In this document: positions 35,972-45,741 of the stretch, in pieces
Numbering within the stretch: position 1 is the stretch's first letter
How the letters are laid out: each line of letters begins with the position of its first letter
Position numbers and translations under genes: made by a program
The notes under the pieces: generated by a model
The model's database searches: none
The model's input: only the letters and a program-made list of their open reading frames with translations
Told to the model about the DNA's origin: nothing
NCBI GenBank assembly: GCA_026708965.1
Contig: JAPOTY010000027.1
Location: 27,578-91,577 of the forward strand
DNA: 64,000 bases
Direction: 5' to 3'
Origin: Gammaproteobacteria bacterium
GTDB lineage: Bacteria > Pseudomonadota > Gammaproteobacteria > Steroidobacterales > Foliamicaceae

Positions 35972-36295
35972 TCAGCGTTCGAGGTACTGGAGCTTGTCGG
36001 GCACTTCGCGCCAGTCGTCGGCGTCCGGCGGAGGCTCCCCGGCCTCGGCAATGACCGGCCATTGCTGCGAGAGTTCCGCGTTCAGTTCCAGAAAGCCTTC
36101 CTGGCCAGGCGGAATCTCGTCTTCGGAAACAATGGCATCGACCGGGCATTCCGGCTCGCAAAGCGTGCAGTCGATGCATTCCTCGGGATCGATCACAAGC
36201 ATGTTGGGACCCTCATGGAAGCAGTCCACCGGGCAGACCTCCACGCAATCCATTAATTTGCATTTGATGCAGCTTTCAAGAACCAGAAACGTCAT
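35972..36295 (-). CDS. fdxA: 7Fe ferredoxin FdxA
   Basis: 107 residues, the usual size. N-terminal half carries two Cys clusters, [17 protein letters not shown] and [12 protein letters not shown], arranged for one 3Fe-4S and one 4Fe-4S cluster; the C-terminal half is the extended tail typical of FdxA ([14 protein letters not shown]). A soluble one-electron carrier. ATG 36295. It precedes nothing in an obvious operon; the NUDIX gene lies 46 bases upstream in the same direction. Confidence 0.95.
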   Translation of the reverse strand: MTFLVLESCIKCKLMDCVEVCPVDCFHEGPNMLVIDPEECIDCTLCEPECPVDAIVSEDEIPPGQEGFLELNAELSQQWPVIAEAGEPPPDADDWREVPDKLQYLER

Positions 36296-36341
36296 CGCCG
36301 TGCGTTTTTCCTGTTTTCCGCGCCGAAGCCCCTAATGATAA

Positions 36342-36890
36342 TCAATCCGGGGAGCGCGGAGGAACCGTGTCCAGGCTCAAGCCGCTGCCCTCGCTGTCCA
36401 GGTAGCGGCGCAATGCGATCACTCCGCTGCGGAAAGCGATATCCTCGAAAGGGATTTCGCCGGGCCCGAACAGGGCTGTTTCCAGCGACTCCGGCCCGGC
36501 GCCAAACTTTCCGTCAAGCAAGGCCGCGCGAAAGAAAAAGTGAACTTGCCCCGCTTTCGGCAGGTTCACGATGGAGAATAATTCGCCTAGCCGGACTTCG
36601 GCGCAGGCTTCCTCGCGCGTTTCCCGCATTGCGCCTTCCTCAAGCGTTTCGTTCAGCTCCATGAATCCGGCCGGCACGGTCCAGTAGCCTAGGCGCGGTT
36701 CAATCGCCCGGCGGCAAAGAAGAATGCGCCCCTCATGCTCCGCCACGCAGCCCACCACCGGAATGGGATTGCGGTAATGCACAAAATGGCATACCGGGCA
36801 CACTTCCCGCTCGCGGTCCTCGCCGGCAGGCATGCAGCTTTTCAAGGGCGCGCCGCATTGTCCGCAGAATTTATGAGCAGGCACAGGCAC
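36342..36890 (-). CDS. NUDIX hydrolase with N-terminal zinc ribbon
   Basis: 182 residues. The N-terminus has CGQC and CPVC, a zinc ribbon like that of NudC-type proteins. The Nudix box GFMELNETLEEGAMRETREEA fits GX5EX7REUXEE and binds Mg2+ for pyrophosphate cleavage. Short compared with NudC (~257) and missing its N-terminal extra domain, so the substrate may be an ADP-ribose or a nucleotide sugar rather than NADH. Likely co-transcribed with fdxA. Confidence 0.9.
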   Translation of the reverse strand: MPVPAHKFCGQCGAPLKSCMPAGEDREREVCPVCHFVHYRNPIPVVGCVAEHEGRILLCRRAIEPRLGYWTVPAGFMELNETLEEGAMRETREEACAEVRLGELFSIVNLPKAGQVHFFFRAALLDGKFGAGPESLETALFGPGEIPFEDIAFRSGVIALRRYLDSEGSGLSLDTVPPRSPD

Positions 36891-36923
36891 GAGCGGGGTG
36901 TCGGATCGGGTTTGCGATTAAGG

Positions 36924-36960
36924 AAAAAGCCTTCAAAGAGGGCGTTCAGGACAGGCTTTA
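36924..36960 (-). terminator. Terminator-like hairpin downstream of the tRNA-Leu/ncRNA unit
   Basis: On the minus strand AAAGCC (36960-36955) pairs with GGCTTT ahead of a T-run (TTTTT), with a long internal loop. It would end transcripts coming from tRNA-Leu and the structured segment after it. It sits 34 bases before the NUDIX start. The stem is short, so strength is uncertain. Confidence 0.4.
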
Positions 36961-37084
36961 CTCCTAATTGCGGGTAGCCTACAGCCTGCATCGCGGAATT
37001 GGAAGGCCAGCGGCGGGCGCATCCGCCTATATCCGCTAGACTCCCCGCCGCACATATCGGTTACACTTGATCCCGAGCGTAGGG

Positions 37085-37335
37085 AAGCTGTCGGCGGGAA
37101 TCGAACCCGCAGCGCCATGAATGACAACTCCCGGCCCGGCACCAGCCCGACGGCTTCCACAGCTCATTCTCTCACGTCCCAGGCTTTACGCTAGCCCTGC
37201 AAAGATGCACGTAGCGGCGGTTTCCTGGCTTCGCGCGGAAATCGTCCCCACCGAAGAGTAAAAGTCGTCTGTGGCCGCGAGTTTCGATACCGCCGAAGCC
37301 CACGACAGGGACGAATCCTGTACGGATCGCAAAAC
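37085..37335 (-). ncRNA. Candidate structured RNA, possibly a degenerate or unusual tmRNA
   Basis: No protein gene lies in 36891-37359. On the minus strand this segment has a GGATTCG block (37317-37311), a tmRNA-like reading stretch starting GCG GCC ACA GAC GAC (A-A-T-D-D-F-Y), an in-frame TAA in the loop of a GGGCT/AGCCT hairpin (~37196-37178), and a tRNA-like T-arm GCGGG-TTCGATT-CCCGC (~37112-37096). GGAAGCCGTCGG and CCGACAGCTTCC also pair 11/12. Against tmRNA: no 5' acceptor strand complementary to CGACAGC, no CCA, a 30-codon tag, and a short post-tag region. It is transcribed behind tRNA-Leu. Confidence 0.35.
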
Positions 37336-37359
37336 TGAATAGCCCGCTTGTCGCGGCGG

Positions 37360-37443
37360 TGCCGGGAGCGAGACTCGAACTCGCACGGGTTTCACCCCGC
37401 CGGATTTTGAGTCCGGTGCGTCTACCAATTCCGCCATCCCGGC
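37360..37443 (-). tRNA. tRNA-Leu (CAA)
   Basis: 84 bases including the discriminator A; CCA is not encoded (ACCG follows the acceptor). Acceptor GCCGGGA pairs with TCCCGGC. Anticodon stem CCGGA/TCCGG with loop CTCAAAA gives CAA. The long variable arm (GGGGTGAAACCC) is as expected for leucine. Confidence 0.96.
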
Positions 37444-37545
37444 GCCGGAGTGGAAGGATACACTAGCCGGCGGCGCCGCGGGCTGCCGGCCGGCCGCGGC
37501 GCCGGGCCATGCAACCTTTACTGAGGGAATCGCATCTATCAGGGC

Positions 37546-38139
37546 ATGTCGGGTTTCGCTAACAAAACTATTGATCCGGCATTCGTTCGCAGCGCCCAGC
37601 GCGGCGACATGAAGGCGCATGAAATCATCTATCGCCAGTTTTCCGGACCGGTTTATACGCTGGCCTTGCGGATGACCGGATCGCGGGCGGCGGCCGAGGA
37701 TATCCTTCAGGAGAGTTTCGTGGAAGTATTGCGGGGAATTGCCAACTTCAGGGGCGAGGCCTCCTTGGCAACCTGGATTCGGCGCATCGCCGTGTCCCGG
37801 TGCCTGATGCACTTGCGCGCCGCTTGGACTCGCCGCCGCCGCTTGTTTTCGGAGATCGCGGGAGAGGAGGGGGCGTACGAAATCCCTGCCAATGAGGAGA
37901 CGCCCGATCTGGCCATGGATATCGAGGCGGCCCTGGATGCCTTGTCCCCCACAGCGCGCGCCGTGGTGTGGCTGCATGACGTGGAGGGATTTACCCACGC
38001 CGAGATCGCCGCCATGATGAATCGAACCCATAGTTTTTCCAAGTCTCAACTCGCGCGGGCGCGTCGGCGTTTGCGGGAACGGCTTGCTCCCGCCCGCAGC
38101 GGCTCTGCGCCGGCGGCGCGGCAGGCGATGAGCGCATGA
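37546..38139 (+). CDS. ECF-type RNA polymerase sigma factor
   Basis: 197 residues. Region 2 is seen as YRQFSGPVYTLALRMTGSRAAAEDILQESFVEVLRGIANFRGEA and region 4 as AALDALSPTARAVVWLHDVEGFTHAEIAAMMNRTHSFSKSQLARARRRLRE; there is no region 1.1 or 3. It directs RNA polymerase to a small stress or envelope regulon. The next gene, 10 bases on, encodes a single-span protein placed like an anti-sigma factor, and a PDZ protein follows. This RpoE-like arrangement suggests response to an envelope signal. Confidence 0.93.
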   Translation: MSGFANKTIDPAFVRSAQRGDMKAHEIIYRQFSGPVYTLALRMTGSRAAAEDILQESFVEVLRGIANFRGEASLATWIRRIAVSRCLMHLRAAWTRRRRLFSEIAGEEGAYEIPANEETPDLAMDIEAALDALSPTARAVVWLHDVEGFTHAEIAAMMNRTHSFSKSQLARARRRLRERLAPARSGSAPAARQAMSA

Positions 38140-38149
38140 GGGAAGTGAT

Positions 38150-38803
38150 ATGAACGACAACATTGGCGCGAATGGCGCCCGGGACGGGATTGATGTTGCG
38201 GCGGCGCTGCGGGCCCTGCCGCCGGCGGATGCCCCTGCCGATGGCTGGAAGCGCGTGCTGGAGCGTCACGAGGCAGCGCGGGGGCCGCAGCCGGGCCGCA
38301 GGCGCTATTGGGGCCGCGGTCTTGCAGTGGCTGCCGGTCTTGCCGCGGCCGTGATCGGCGTGCGTCTCGGGGGCGGCGTGTTTTCCGGCATTCCCGCTTC
38401 GGAAAATAACGGAATGCCGGCTGGCGCTGCTGCCGGAGAATTTGTTGCTGCGGATGCCGCCTCGGGCTTCGTCCCGGTGGCGCTGGAAAGCAATCCGGCG
38501 CAAATGGATCTGGACGCGCTGATTGCCTTTTCGCAGTTTCAGGAGGAACGCCTGCAGGCGCTCCCCCTTGGCGATTGGTCCCGGCCCGGCCGGATACTGG
38601 AGGTTGACGCCTTCGGTTTGGCCACGGCGCTTGAGGATCAGATCGCGCTTTTGGATGAAGGGCTGATCCCCGCTTCCCTGAACTCCCAGGATGAATCTAT
38701 GCGGCACAGGCTGTTGCGCGAGCGCGCGCAACTCATGGACGACCTGTTCTCCCTGCGCCGGGCGGAAGCGGCTGAAGCCGGATATTTCCACGCGGATTTT
38801 TGA
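38150..38803 (+). CDS. Putative membrane anti-sigma factor
   Basis: 217 residues, no clear family. A ~60-residue cytoplasmic N-terminus (AAALRALPPADAPADGWKRVLERH) is followed by one membrane helix (GLAVAAGLAAAVIGVRLGGGVF) and a ~130-residue periplasmic part ending in a helical segment (RHRLLRERAQLMDDLFSLRR). Position directly after an ECF sigma gene and this topology suggest an anti-sigma factor; no zinc-binding HxxxCxxC motif is present. Role inferred from context. Confidence 0.6.
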   Translation: MNDNIGANGARDGIDVAAALRALPPADAPADGWKRVLERHEAARGPQPGRRRYWGRGLAVAAGLAAAVIGVRLGGGVFSGIPASENNGMPAGAAAGEFVAADAASGFVPVALESNPAQMDLDALIAFSQFQEERLQALPLGDWSRPGRILEVDAFGLATALEDQIALLDEGLIPASLNSQDESMRHRLLRERAQLMDDLFSLRRAEAAEAGYFHADF

Positions 38804-38832
38804 TTGCCAATCACGCCACAGGAGACTGGAAG

Positions 38833-39855
38833 ATGAGATTAATGGGATTGATGCCTTTGCTGGCCCTGTTTGCGGTTTCGCCGCAAGCGCCCGCGCATCC
38901 TCACGACAGCGATGCCCGGGATCCGCAGCCTTACGAGATGGCCTTGTCCTTCTTTCCGCCGGGCGAAAAGCTCGAGTTGCTGGCGCGCGGCAAGGCGAAA
39001 GGCGCCATGCTGGGCGTGGCCCTGGGCGGATGGGCCGACGGCGCGGTGGAAGGATTGAATGTGATGTCCGTGTCGCCAGGCGGCCCGGCGGAAACGGCGG
39101 GGCTGCGTTCCGGCGATATGCTCACCACATTCAATGGCGGATCGCTGGCCTCGGAGAGCGGCCAGGAGTCCTACGAAAGGCTCAAGGGGCTGCTGGCCGA
39201 CGTGGAGCCGGGGAGCGAAGTGATGGTTGGCTACCGGCGCGGGGATCAGCAGCTGGAGGCCCGCGTTGCCACGGGCGCCTGGCCCCAGGTGCTCGCGCAA
39301 CGCAACGGCAAGTGGCAGGAGCGGATTGCCGAGCGCGCCAGGGAATGGGCGGGGTTGGTCAACAGCTGGACAGGCTCGGACGGCAATGTCGATGTGCATG
39401 TGGACGTTGAAGGCGATGGCACCGAGGCCCGCAGAATCGTGCGGGTTCGGCGCAGCCCGGCCAGCGCCGTGACCTTCATGGATATGGCATGGCGGCTGGG
39501 CGGCTTGGAGATCGCCGAGATCACTCCGGCCTTGGGCGAGTACTTCGGCGCCGACCGCGGGCTTCTGGTGGTAAGGGCGCCGGACGATGAGGAGGTGACG
39601 CTGGAAGGCGGCGACGTGATCCTCAAGATCGGCGGCCGGGACTTCAAGGATGCCCGTCATGCCACTCGCATACTGCGCTCCTACGAGCCTGGAGAGGAGG
39701 TGGAGCTGGAGATTCTGCGGCATAAGCGGAGCCGGATGCTGAGCTTTAGCCTGCCGGAAAGAAAACGCGCCCGCGAGGCCAGCGGGTTCAGGCGCCGCAT
39801 CATGGAGGCGCCGCCTGTCCCGAGCGCTCCCGAGGGGCCGGCGGAATCGACTTGA
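38833..39855 (+). CDS. Exported PDZ-domain protein
   Basis: 340 residues from ATG 38833, which has GGAG 8 bases upstream; the frame is open to 38800 but that adds no signal. A signal peptide (LMPLLALFAVSPQAPAH) leads to a PDZ domain at ~55-140 (GVALGG ... VMSVSPGGPAETAGLRSGDMLTTFNG). A second, weaker PDZ-like unit lies at ~220-310 (GLLVVRAPDD ... GGDVILKIGGRDFKDARHA). No protease domain is attached. It may present unfolded outer-membrane or periplasmic protein to a protease that controls the upstream anti-sigma-like protein. Last gene of the three-gene unit. Confidence 0.8.
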   Translation: MRLMGLMPLLALFAVSPQAPAHPHDSDARDPQPYEMALSFFPPGEKLELLARGKAKGAMLGVALGGWADGAVEGLNVMSVSPGGPAETAGLRSGDMLTTFNGGSLASESGQESYERLKGLLADVEPGSEVMVGYRRGDQQLEARVATGAWPQVLAQRNGKWQERIAERAREWAGLVNSWTGSDGNVDVHVDVEGDGTEARRIVRVRRSPASAVTFMDMAWRLGGLEIAEITPALGEYFGADRGLLVVRAPDDEEVTLEGGDVILKIGGRDFKDARHATRILRSYEPGEEVELEILRHKRSRMLSFSLPERKRAREASGFRRRIMEAPPVPSAPEGPAEST

Positions 39856-39880
39856 GACGGGTTTTTCCTACAATGCGCGC

Positions 39881-41991
<2,111 letters not shown>

Positions 41992-42162
41992 CTCCCTGTC
42001 CGGGTTCAGACAAATGTGGGTTTGGGATCGGGGCGGGATATTGGGTAGTGTCGGGAATCTTTCGCACTTTCGCCTTGATCGGTGCTCCCGGTCTCCTTCC
42101 CAGGCTGTGGGGTGCCGGGGACAGCGCCAAGCGGCGTGGTGGATTGGTGCGGCCCCGCTCGC

Positions 42163-42621
42163 CTATCCGAAAGGCCAGACCCTCGCATCGGGCAAAGTGT
42201 CGCCCGAATGCAAGTAGCGCGCCGGAATAAGAACCGGGGAGAACCCATCGGCCTCAGCGAAGATATTGAGGAACGGCACCAGTTCAGCGAGCGATACGGG
42301 GTGGGCGCGAACATGGGCCGCCAAAGCAGCGGGCTCAACCCCGCCGTCGAACACAAGCATCGATAATTCAGGCGGCGTTACTGAGTTCAGCATCCATTGA
42401 ACCGCGCCTGATAAGCGGTGTTGGCCGGGGGGCGCGGCCAACGCCCCCCTGGCTTCGGATTCGCAAAGCGCTGCGGGGAACCCCTGCATCCCCGCGCAGT
42501 GCTTTTTCATGAGCGCCGCGCAGATTTCGTTCCCGTCGGCGGCAGGCAAAAACGACCGGACTTGCTCGGCTCTGCGCGCGAATGCCGCTTCAGGGCGCAG
42601 GAACTCGAATGAAGATTTCAT
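42163..42621 (-). CDS. Unrecognised protein coupled to an AbiEii-like nucleotidyltransferase
   Basis: 152 residues, no family recognised. Mostly helical pattern: EAAFARRAEQVRSFLPAADG, ICAALMKKHCAGM, SGAVQWMLNSVTPPELSML and HVRAHPVSLAELVPFLNIF. No signal peptide or membrane helix; three Cys without motif spacing. The start overlaps the nucleotidyltransferase stop (ATGA), so the two are made together. By analogy with AbiE-type and MNT modules it could be the antitoxin or target of its partner. That role is inference. Confidence 0.65.
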   Translation of the reverse strand: MKSSFEFLRPEAAFARRAEQVRSFLPAADGNEICAALMKKHCAGMQGFPAALCESEARGALAAPPGQHRLSGAVQWMLNSVTPPELSMLVFDGGVEPAALAAHVRAHPVSLAELVPFLNIFAEADGFSPVLIPARYLHSGDTLPDARVWPFG

Positions 42622-43334
42622 CGCGCTTTTTCCGACTCCTTATTCCGGCGCCATCCATCGTCGCTTTCGAGCACATTTTCCACCCTCTGGCATATCTCGC
42701 CCATGCCCCAATCGTAGGCAGGCCCTATGAGCTTTTGCGGGTCGTTTTCCATCCAATCGTCGCTCAGAGAGCGTGTGCCCGCCCTGATGTGTTTGATTTC
42801 ACGGCGGGCGAGCCGAGACAGGGCAAGCCTCAAACCTTTCTTATCATGGATTTCCGCGCAAGCGACATCATAGAGGTCGCGGATCAGGAATTTCTGCGTC
42901 AGGAGCATTCGATGCGCGAGCTTCGCGTGAAGAATATCGGAGGTGTTCTGAAGGCGCGGCGAGGCGGACTGGCTTCCAACCTCCATTTGCTCGCTCCCGT
43001 TCCCTCGTTCGTGCATCATCCTTACGCTCACAGGTGTTCCCGCAATTTCACAGTTGACCGCGACAATGTTCGCCCAAGTTCGGGAGGGATCGCATCCGGG
43101 TATGGTGGTCAACTTCTTCTCGATAAGAAGCCGCTCATCGACGGTCAGCGATTCCAATCGACCGGGTGGCACGAAAAGGTCCACATCGGTGGATATCCGG
43201 TGGTTCCACCGGGCTGCCAACACGGTTCCGCCGCCCATTGATAAGCATTCGCCCAATATGGGCGTTAACGCCTCCCATACAGAGGTGGCAGCATGAGTAA
43301 TCCGCTGGGGGAAGTGCCTTGTGGAAACAGACAT
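42618..43334 (-). CDS. AbiEii/AbiGii-like nucleotidyltransferase
   Basis: 238 residues from ATG 43334; an ATG at 43433 is possible but adds no conserved sequence. Motif GGGTVLAARWNHRISTDVDLFVPPG (Gly34-Asp52 core) matches the G-G-T-L...R-S-x-D-x-D signature of AbiEii nucleotidyltransferases. KLAHRMLLTQKFLIRDLYDVA fits the family's later helix that binds the substrate. AbiEii toxins transfer nucleotides to targets and give phage resistance or toxicity. Here the companion gene lies downstream, not upstream, and is unlike the AbiEi antitoxin. A palindrome CTATAGTGTATAG lies at 43418-43430. Confidence 0.8.
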   Translation of the reverse strand: MSVSTRHFPQRITHAATSVWEALTPILGECLSMGGGTVLAARWNHRISTDVDLFVPPGRLESLTVDERLLIEKKLTTIPGCDPSRTWANIVAVNCEIAGTPVSVRMMHERGNGSEQMEVGSQSASPRLQNTSDILHAKLAHRMLLTQKFLIRDLYDVACAEIHDKKGLRLALSRLARREIKHIRAGTRSLSDDWMENDPQKLIGPAYDWGMGEICQRVENVLESDDGWRRNKESEKAR

Positions 43335-43417
43335 AACCGTGTCGGGGGGCGACCACAGAAAAAAGCGACTATCCGGTGCTGCCAAGAAAGCGCTGGATTT
43401 CCTGCGGACGCCAGCGA

Positions 43418-43430
43418 CTATAGTGTATAG
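43418..43430. promoter_or_regulatory. Possible operator palindrome upstream of the nucleotidyltransferase gene
   Basis: CTATA-GTG-TATAG, a short perfect palindrome between the divergent nucleotidyltransferase and yajC genes. It could be an autoregulatory operator or part of a minus-strand -10 region. It is short enough to occur by chance. Confidence 0.3.
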
Positions 43431-43529
43431 CATGGCTGTTGCGTTCACGGGCAAGGGCGGCGGGTGCTCTTGCGCGGCTGCGGTGTGCGATAATTTGAAC
43501 GCATCTATGAGCTGTTCCACGGACTTATC

Positions 43530-43862
43530 ATGCTTCTCGATATTCTGATTCCTCCCGCATGGGCCCAAGCGGGTGCCGAAGGCCCCAGCATGCTGCCGAT
43601 GATCTTCACCATGGTGCTGATCTTCGCGGTGATGTATTTCATGGTGATTCGCCCGCAAAGCAAGCGCAACAAGGAGCACCGGGCGCTGGTGGCCGGCCTT
43701 GCCGAGGGCGACGAAGTGGTGGCCACCGGCGGCATGGCGGGCAGGGTCGCCGCGCTGGCGGATCAATTCGTGACCTTGGAAATTGCCAAGAACGTGCAGG
43801 TGAAGGTGCAGCGGCACAGTGTCAGCGCAGTGCTTCCCAAGGGCACCCTCAAGAGCATCTGA
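43530..43862 (+). CDS. yajC: Sec translocon accessory protein YajC
   Basis: 110 residues. One membrane helix (LPMIFTMVLIFAVMYFMVIRPQ) followed by the charged QSKRNKEHRALVAGLAEGDEVVATGG segment, exactly the YajC pattern. It binds SecDF in the inner membrane. secD starts 34 bases downstream. A GATAAT at 43489-43494 may be the -10 of a promoter that replaced the usual read-through from tgt. Confidence 0.95.
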   Translation: MLLDILIPPAWAQAGAEGPSMLPMIFTMVLIFAVMYFMVIRPQSKRNKEHRALVAGLAEGDEVVATGGMAGRVAALADQFVTLEIAKNVQVKVQRHSVSAVLPKGTLKSI

Positions 43863-43896
43863 ACCGCAATGCCGGCGCGTTGCGGCGCGCTCCCGA

Positions 43897-45735
43897 ATGA
43901 ATCGTTATCCACTCTGGAAAAATCTGCTGGTGCTGATCGCCGTGGTCGGCGGCGGCCTGATCGCCCTGCCGAATATTTACGGCGATGATCCGGCGGTGCT
44001 GGTTTCGCGCCAAGACCAGGGCGGAATCAGCGAGGTGGAGGCCGACACCGCCCGCCGTGCCCTGGCATTGGCGGGCATTGAGACGCTGGGCGTCAGGCAG
44101 CGCCCGGGTTCGCTGCTGATCCGGTTTGATTCCGTTGAGTCCCAGCTCAGCGCCCGCGACCTGCTGATGGAACAACTCGGGGCAGGCTATATCCTGGCGC
44201 TCGACCTTGTTCCCCGAACGCCGGACTGGATCGCCGCGCTGGGGCTGAAGCCGATGAGCCTGGGGCTGGATCTGCAGGGCGGAGTCCATTTCCTGTTCGA
44301 GGTGGACACCGAGTCGGTTGTGGCCAAGCGGGTGGAGAGCTATGCCGATGACTTCAGCCGCCGGCTGCGCGAGGAGGGAATCCGGCGCGCCGTGCGGGCG
44401 CTGGATGGCGCGGTGCGGGTTGAGCTGCGCCGCCGGGAGGATCTCGGCCCGGCCGAGGAGCTGCTTGCCGAGATCGAGCCCGATCTTGAGCTCGAATCCG
44501 GGATCGACGGCGAAGCCGCCTGGATCACGGCCACGCTGGGCGAGGCGCGCCTGAGGGAATTGCGCGATAACGCCGTGAGCAAGAACATCACGATATTGCG
44601 CAACCGCGTTAACGAGTTGGGCGTGGCGGAACCCTTGGTGCAGCGCCAGGGCCTCGGGCGCATCGTCGTGCAGTTGCCGGGCGTGCAGGATCCGGCGCAA
44701 GCTTCGCGGATTCTTGGCTCGACCGCCACCGTGGAGTTTCGGATCACGTGCTACGACGAGAACGCCATGGAAGCTGAGCGGCTGGGGCGGGCGCCGATCG
44801 GCTGCGAGTTGCAATACGATGCCGGCGGGCGGCCGATCCTCTTGCGGCGCGCGGTGATTGCCGATGGCGGCCAGCTGGTGGATGCCCGGCAGGGATTTGA
44901 TGAGAACGGGCAGCCCGCCGTGCATGTCAACCTGGCGTCGCGCGGCGCGGATGCGATGCTGGAAGCCACCCAGGAAAACCTGAACAGGCCGATGGGCGTG
45001 CTGTTCATCGAAACCAAGCGCGAACTCGATGAAGGGGGCGAACCCGTCATCCGCGAGGAGAAGACGGTTATCAGCGATGCCGTCATCCGCGGCGTTTTTT
45101 CCAGCCGCTTCCAGATCACCGGGCTGAATGTGGTGGAAGCGCGCGATCTGGCGCTGCTGCTCCGGGCCGGCGCGCTGGAGGCGCCGATCTTCAAGGTGGA
45201 AGAGCGGACGGTGGGGCCGTCGCTTGGCCAGGACAATATCGATCAGGGCATGCGCGCCATCCTTGCGGGATTGCTGCTGGTGGTGCTTTTCATCAGCGTC
45301 TATTACCGCGTGTTCGGGATGATCGCCACGCTCGCGCTCGGCGCGAACATGGTGCTCATCGTGGCGCTGCTGTCGCTGCTCCAGGCCGCGCTCACGCTGC
45401 CTGGCATTGCCGGCATCGTGCTGACCGTGGGCATGGCGGTGGATGCCAACGTGCTGATCTTCGAGCGGATCCGCGAAGAGCTGCGCAACGGCAACTCGCC
45501 CCAAGCCAGCATCCGCTCGGGCTACGACAAGGCTCTGGTCACCATCGCCGACGCCAATATCACCACGCTGATCGCCGCGCTGGTGCTGTTTGTTTTCGGG
45601 ACCGGTCCCATCAAGGGTTTTGCGGTGACGCTGTCGCTCGGCATATTGATGTCGATGTTCACTGCGATTGTGGGAACGCGATCCTTGGTGAACCTGATTT
45701 ATGGCCGGCGGCGGCTCAGCCGTCTGGCGGTCTAG
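43897..45735 (+). CDS. secD: Protein translocase subunit SecD
   Basis: 612 residues from ATG 43897. One N-terminal helix, a large periplasmic P1 region (SLGLDLQGGVHFLFEVD; later ILRNRVNELGVAEPLVQRQG), then five membrane helices including VGMAVDANVLIFERIREEL, the RND-type proton-relay segment. Uses the proton gradient to pull exported proteins from the SecYEG channel. Operon with yajC and secF. Confidence 0.97.
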   Translation: MNRYPLWKNLLVLIAVVGGGLIALPNIYGDDPAVLVSRQDQGGISEVEADTARRALALAGIETLGVRQRPGSLLIRFDSVESQLSARDLLMEQLGAGYILALDLVPRTPDWIAALGLKPMSLGLDLQGGVHFLFEVDTESVVAKRVESYADDFSRRLREEGIRRAVRALDGAVRVELRRREDLGPAEELLAEIEPDLELESGIDGEAAWITATLGEARLRELRDNAVSKNITILRNRVNELGVAEPLVQRQGLGRIVVQLPGVQDPAQASRILGSTATVEFRITCYDENAMEAERLGRAPIGCELQYDAGGRPILLRRAVIADGGQLVDARQGFDENGQPAVHVNLASRGADAMLEATQENLNRPMGVLFIETKRELDEGGEPVIREEKTVISDAVIRGVFSSRFQITGLNVVEARDLALLLRAGALEAPIFKVEERTVGPSLGQDNIDQGMRAILAGLLLVVLFISVYYRVFGMIATLALGANMVLIVALLSLLQAALTLPGIAGIVLTVGMAVDANVLIFERIREELRNGNSPQASIRSGYDKALVTIADANITTLIAALVLFVFGTGPIKGFAVTLSLGILMSMFTAIVGTRSLVNLIYGRRRLSRLAV

Positions 45736-45741
45736 CCGCCA

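Noticed and set aside
37085..37170. tRNA-Sec (selC) at the GGAAGC...GCTTCC segment
   Set aside because: No 8-bp acceptor with adjacent T-stem, no clear anticodon arm with TCA and no long variable arm.
37186..38163. A 325-codon minus-strand frame through tRNA-Leu and the start of the sigma factor gene
   Set aside because: It reads through a tRNA and antisense to a recognised gene; only its last part overlaps the RNA candidate.
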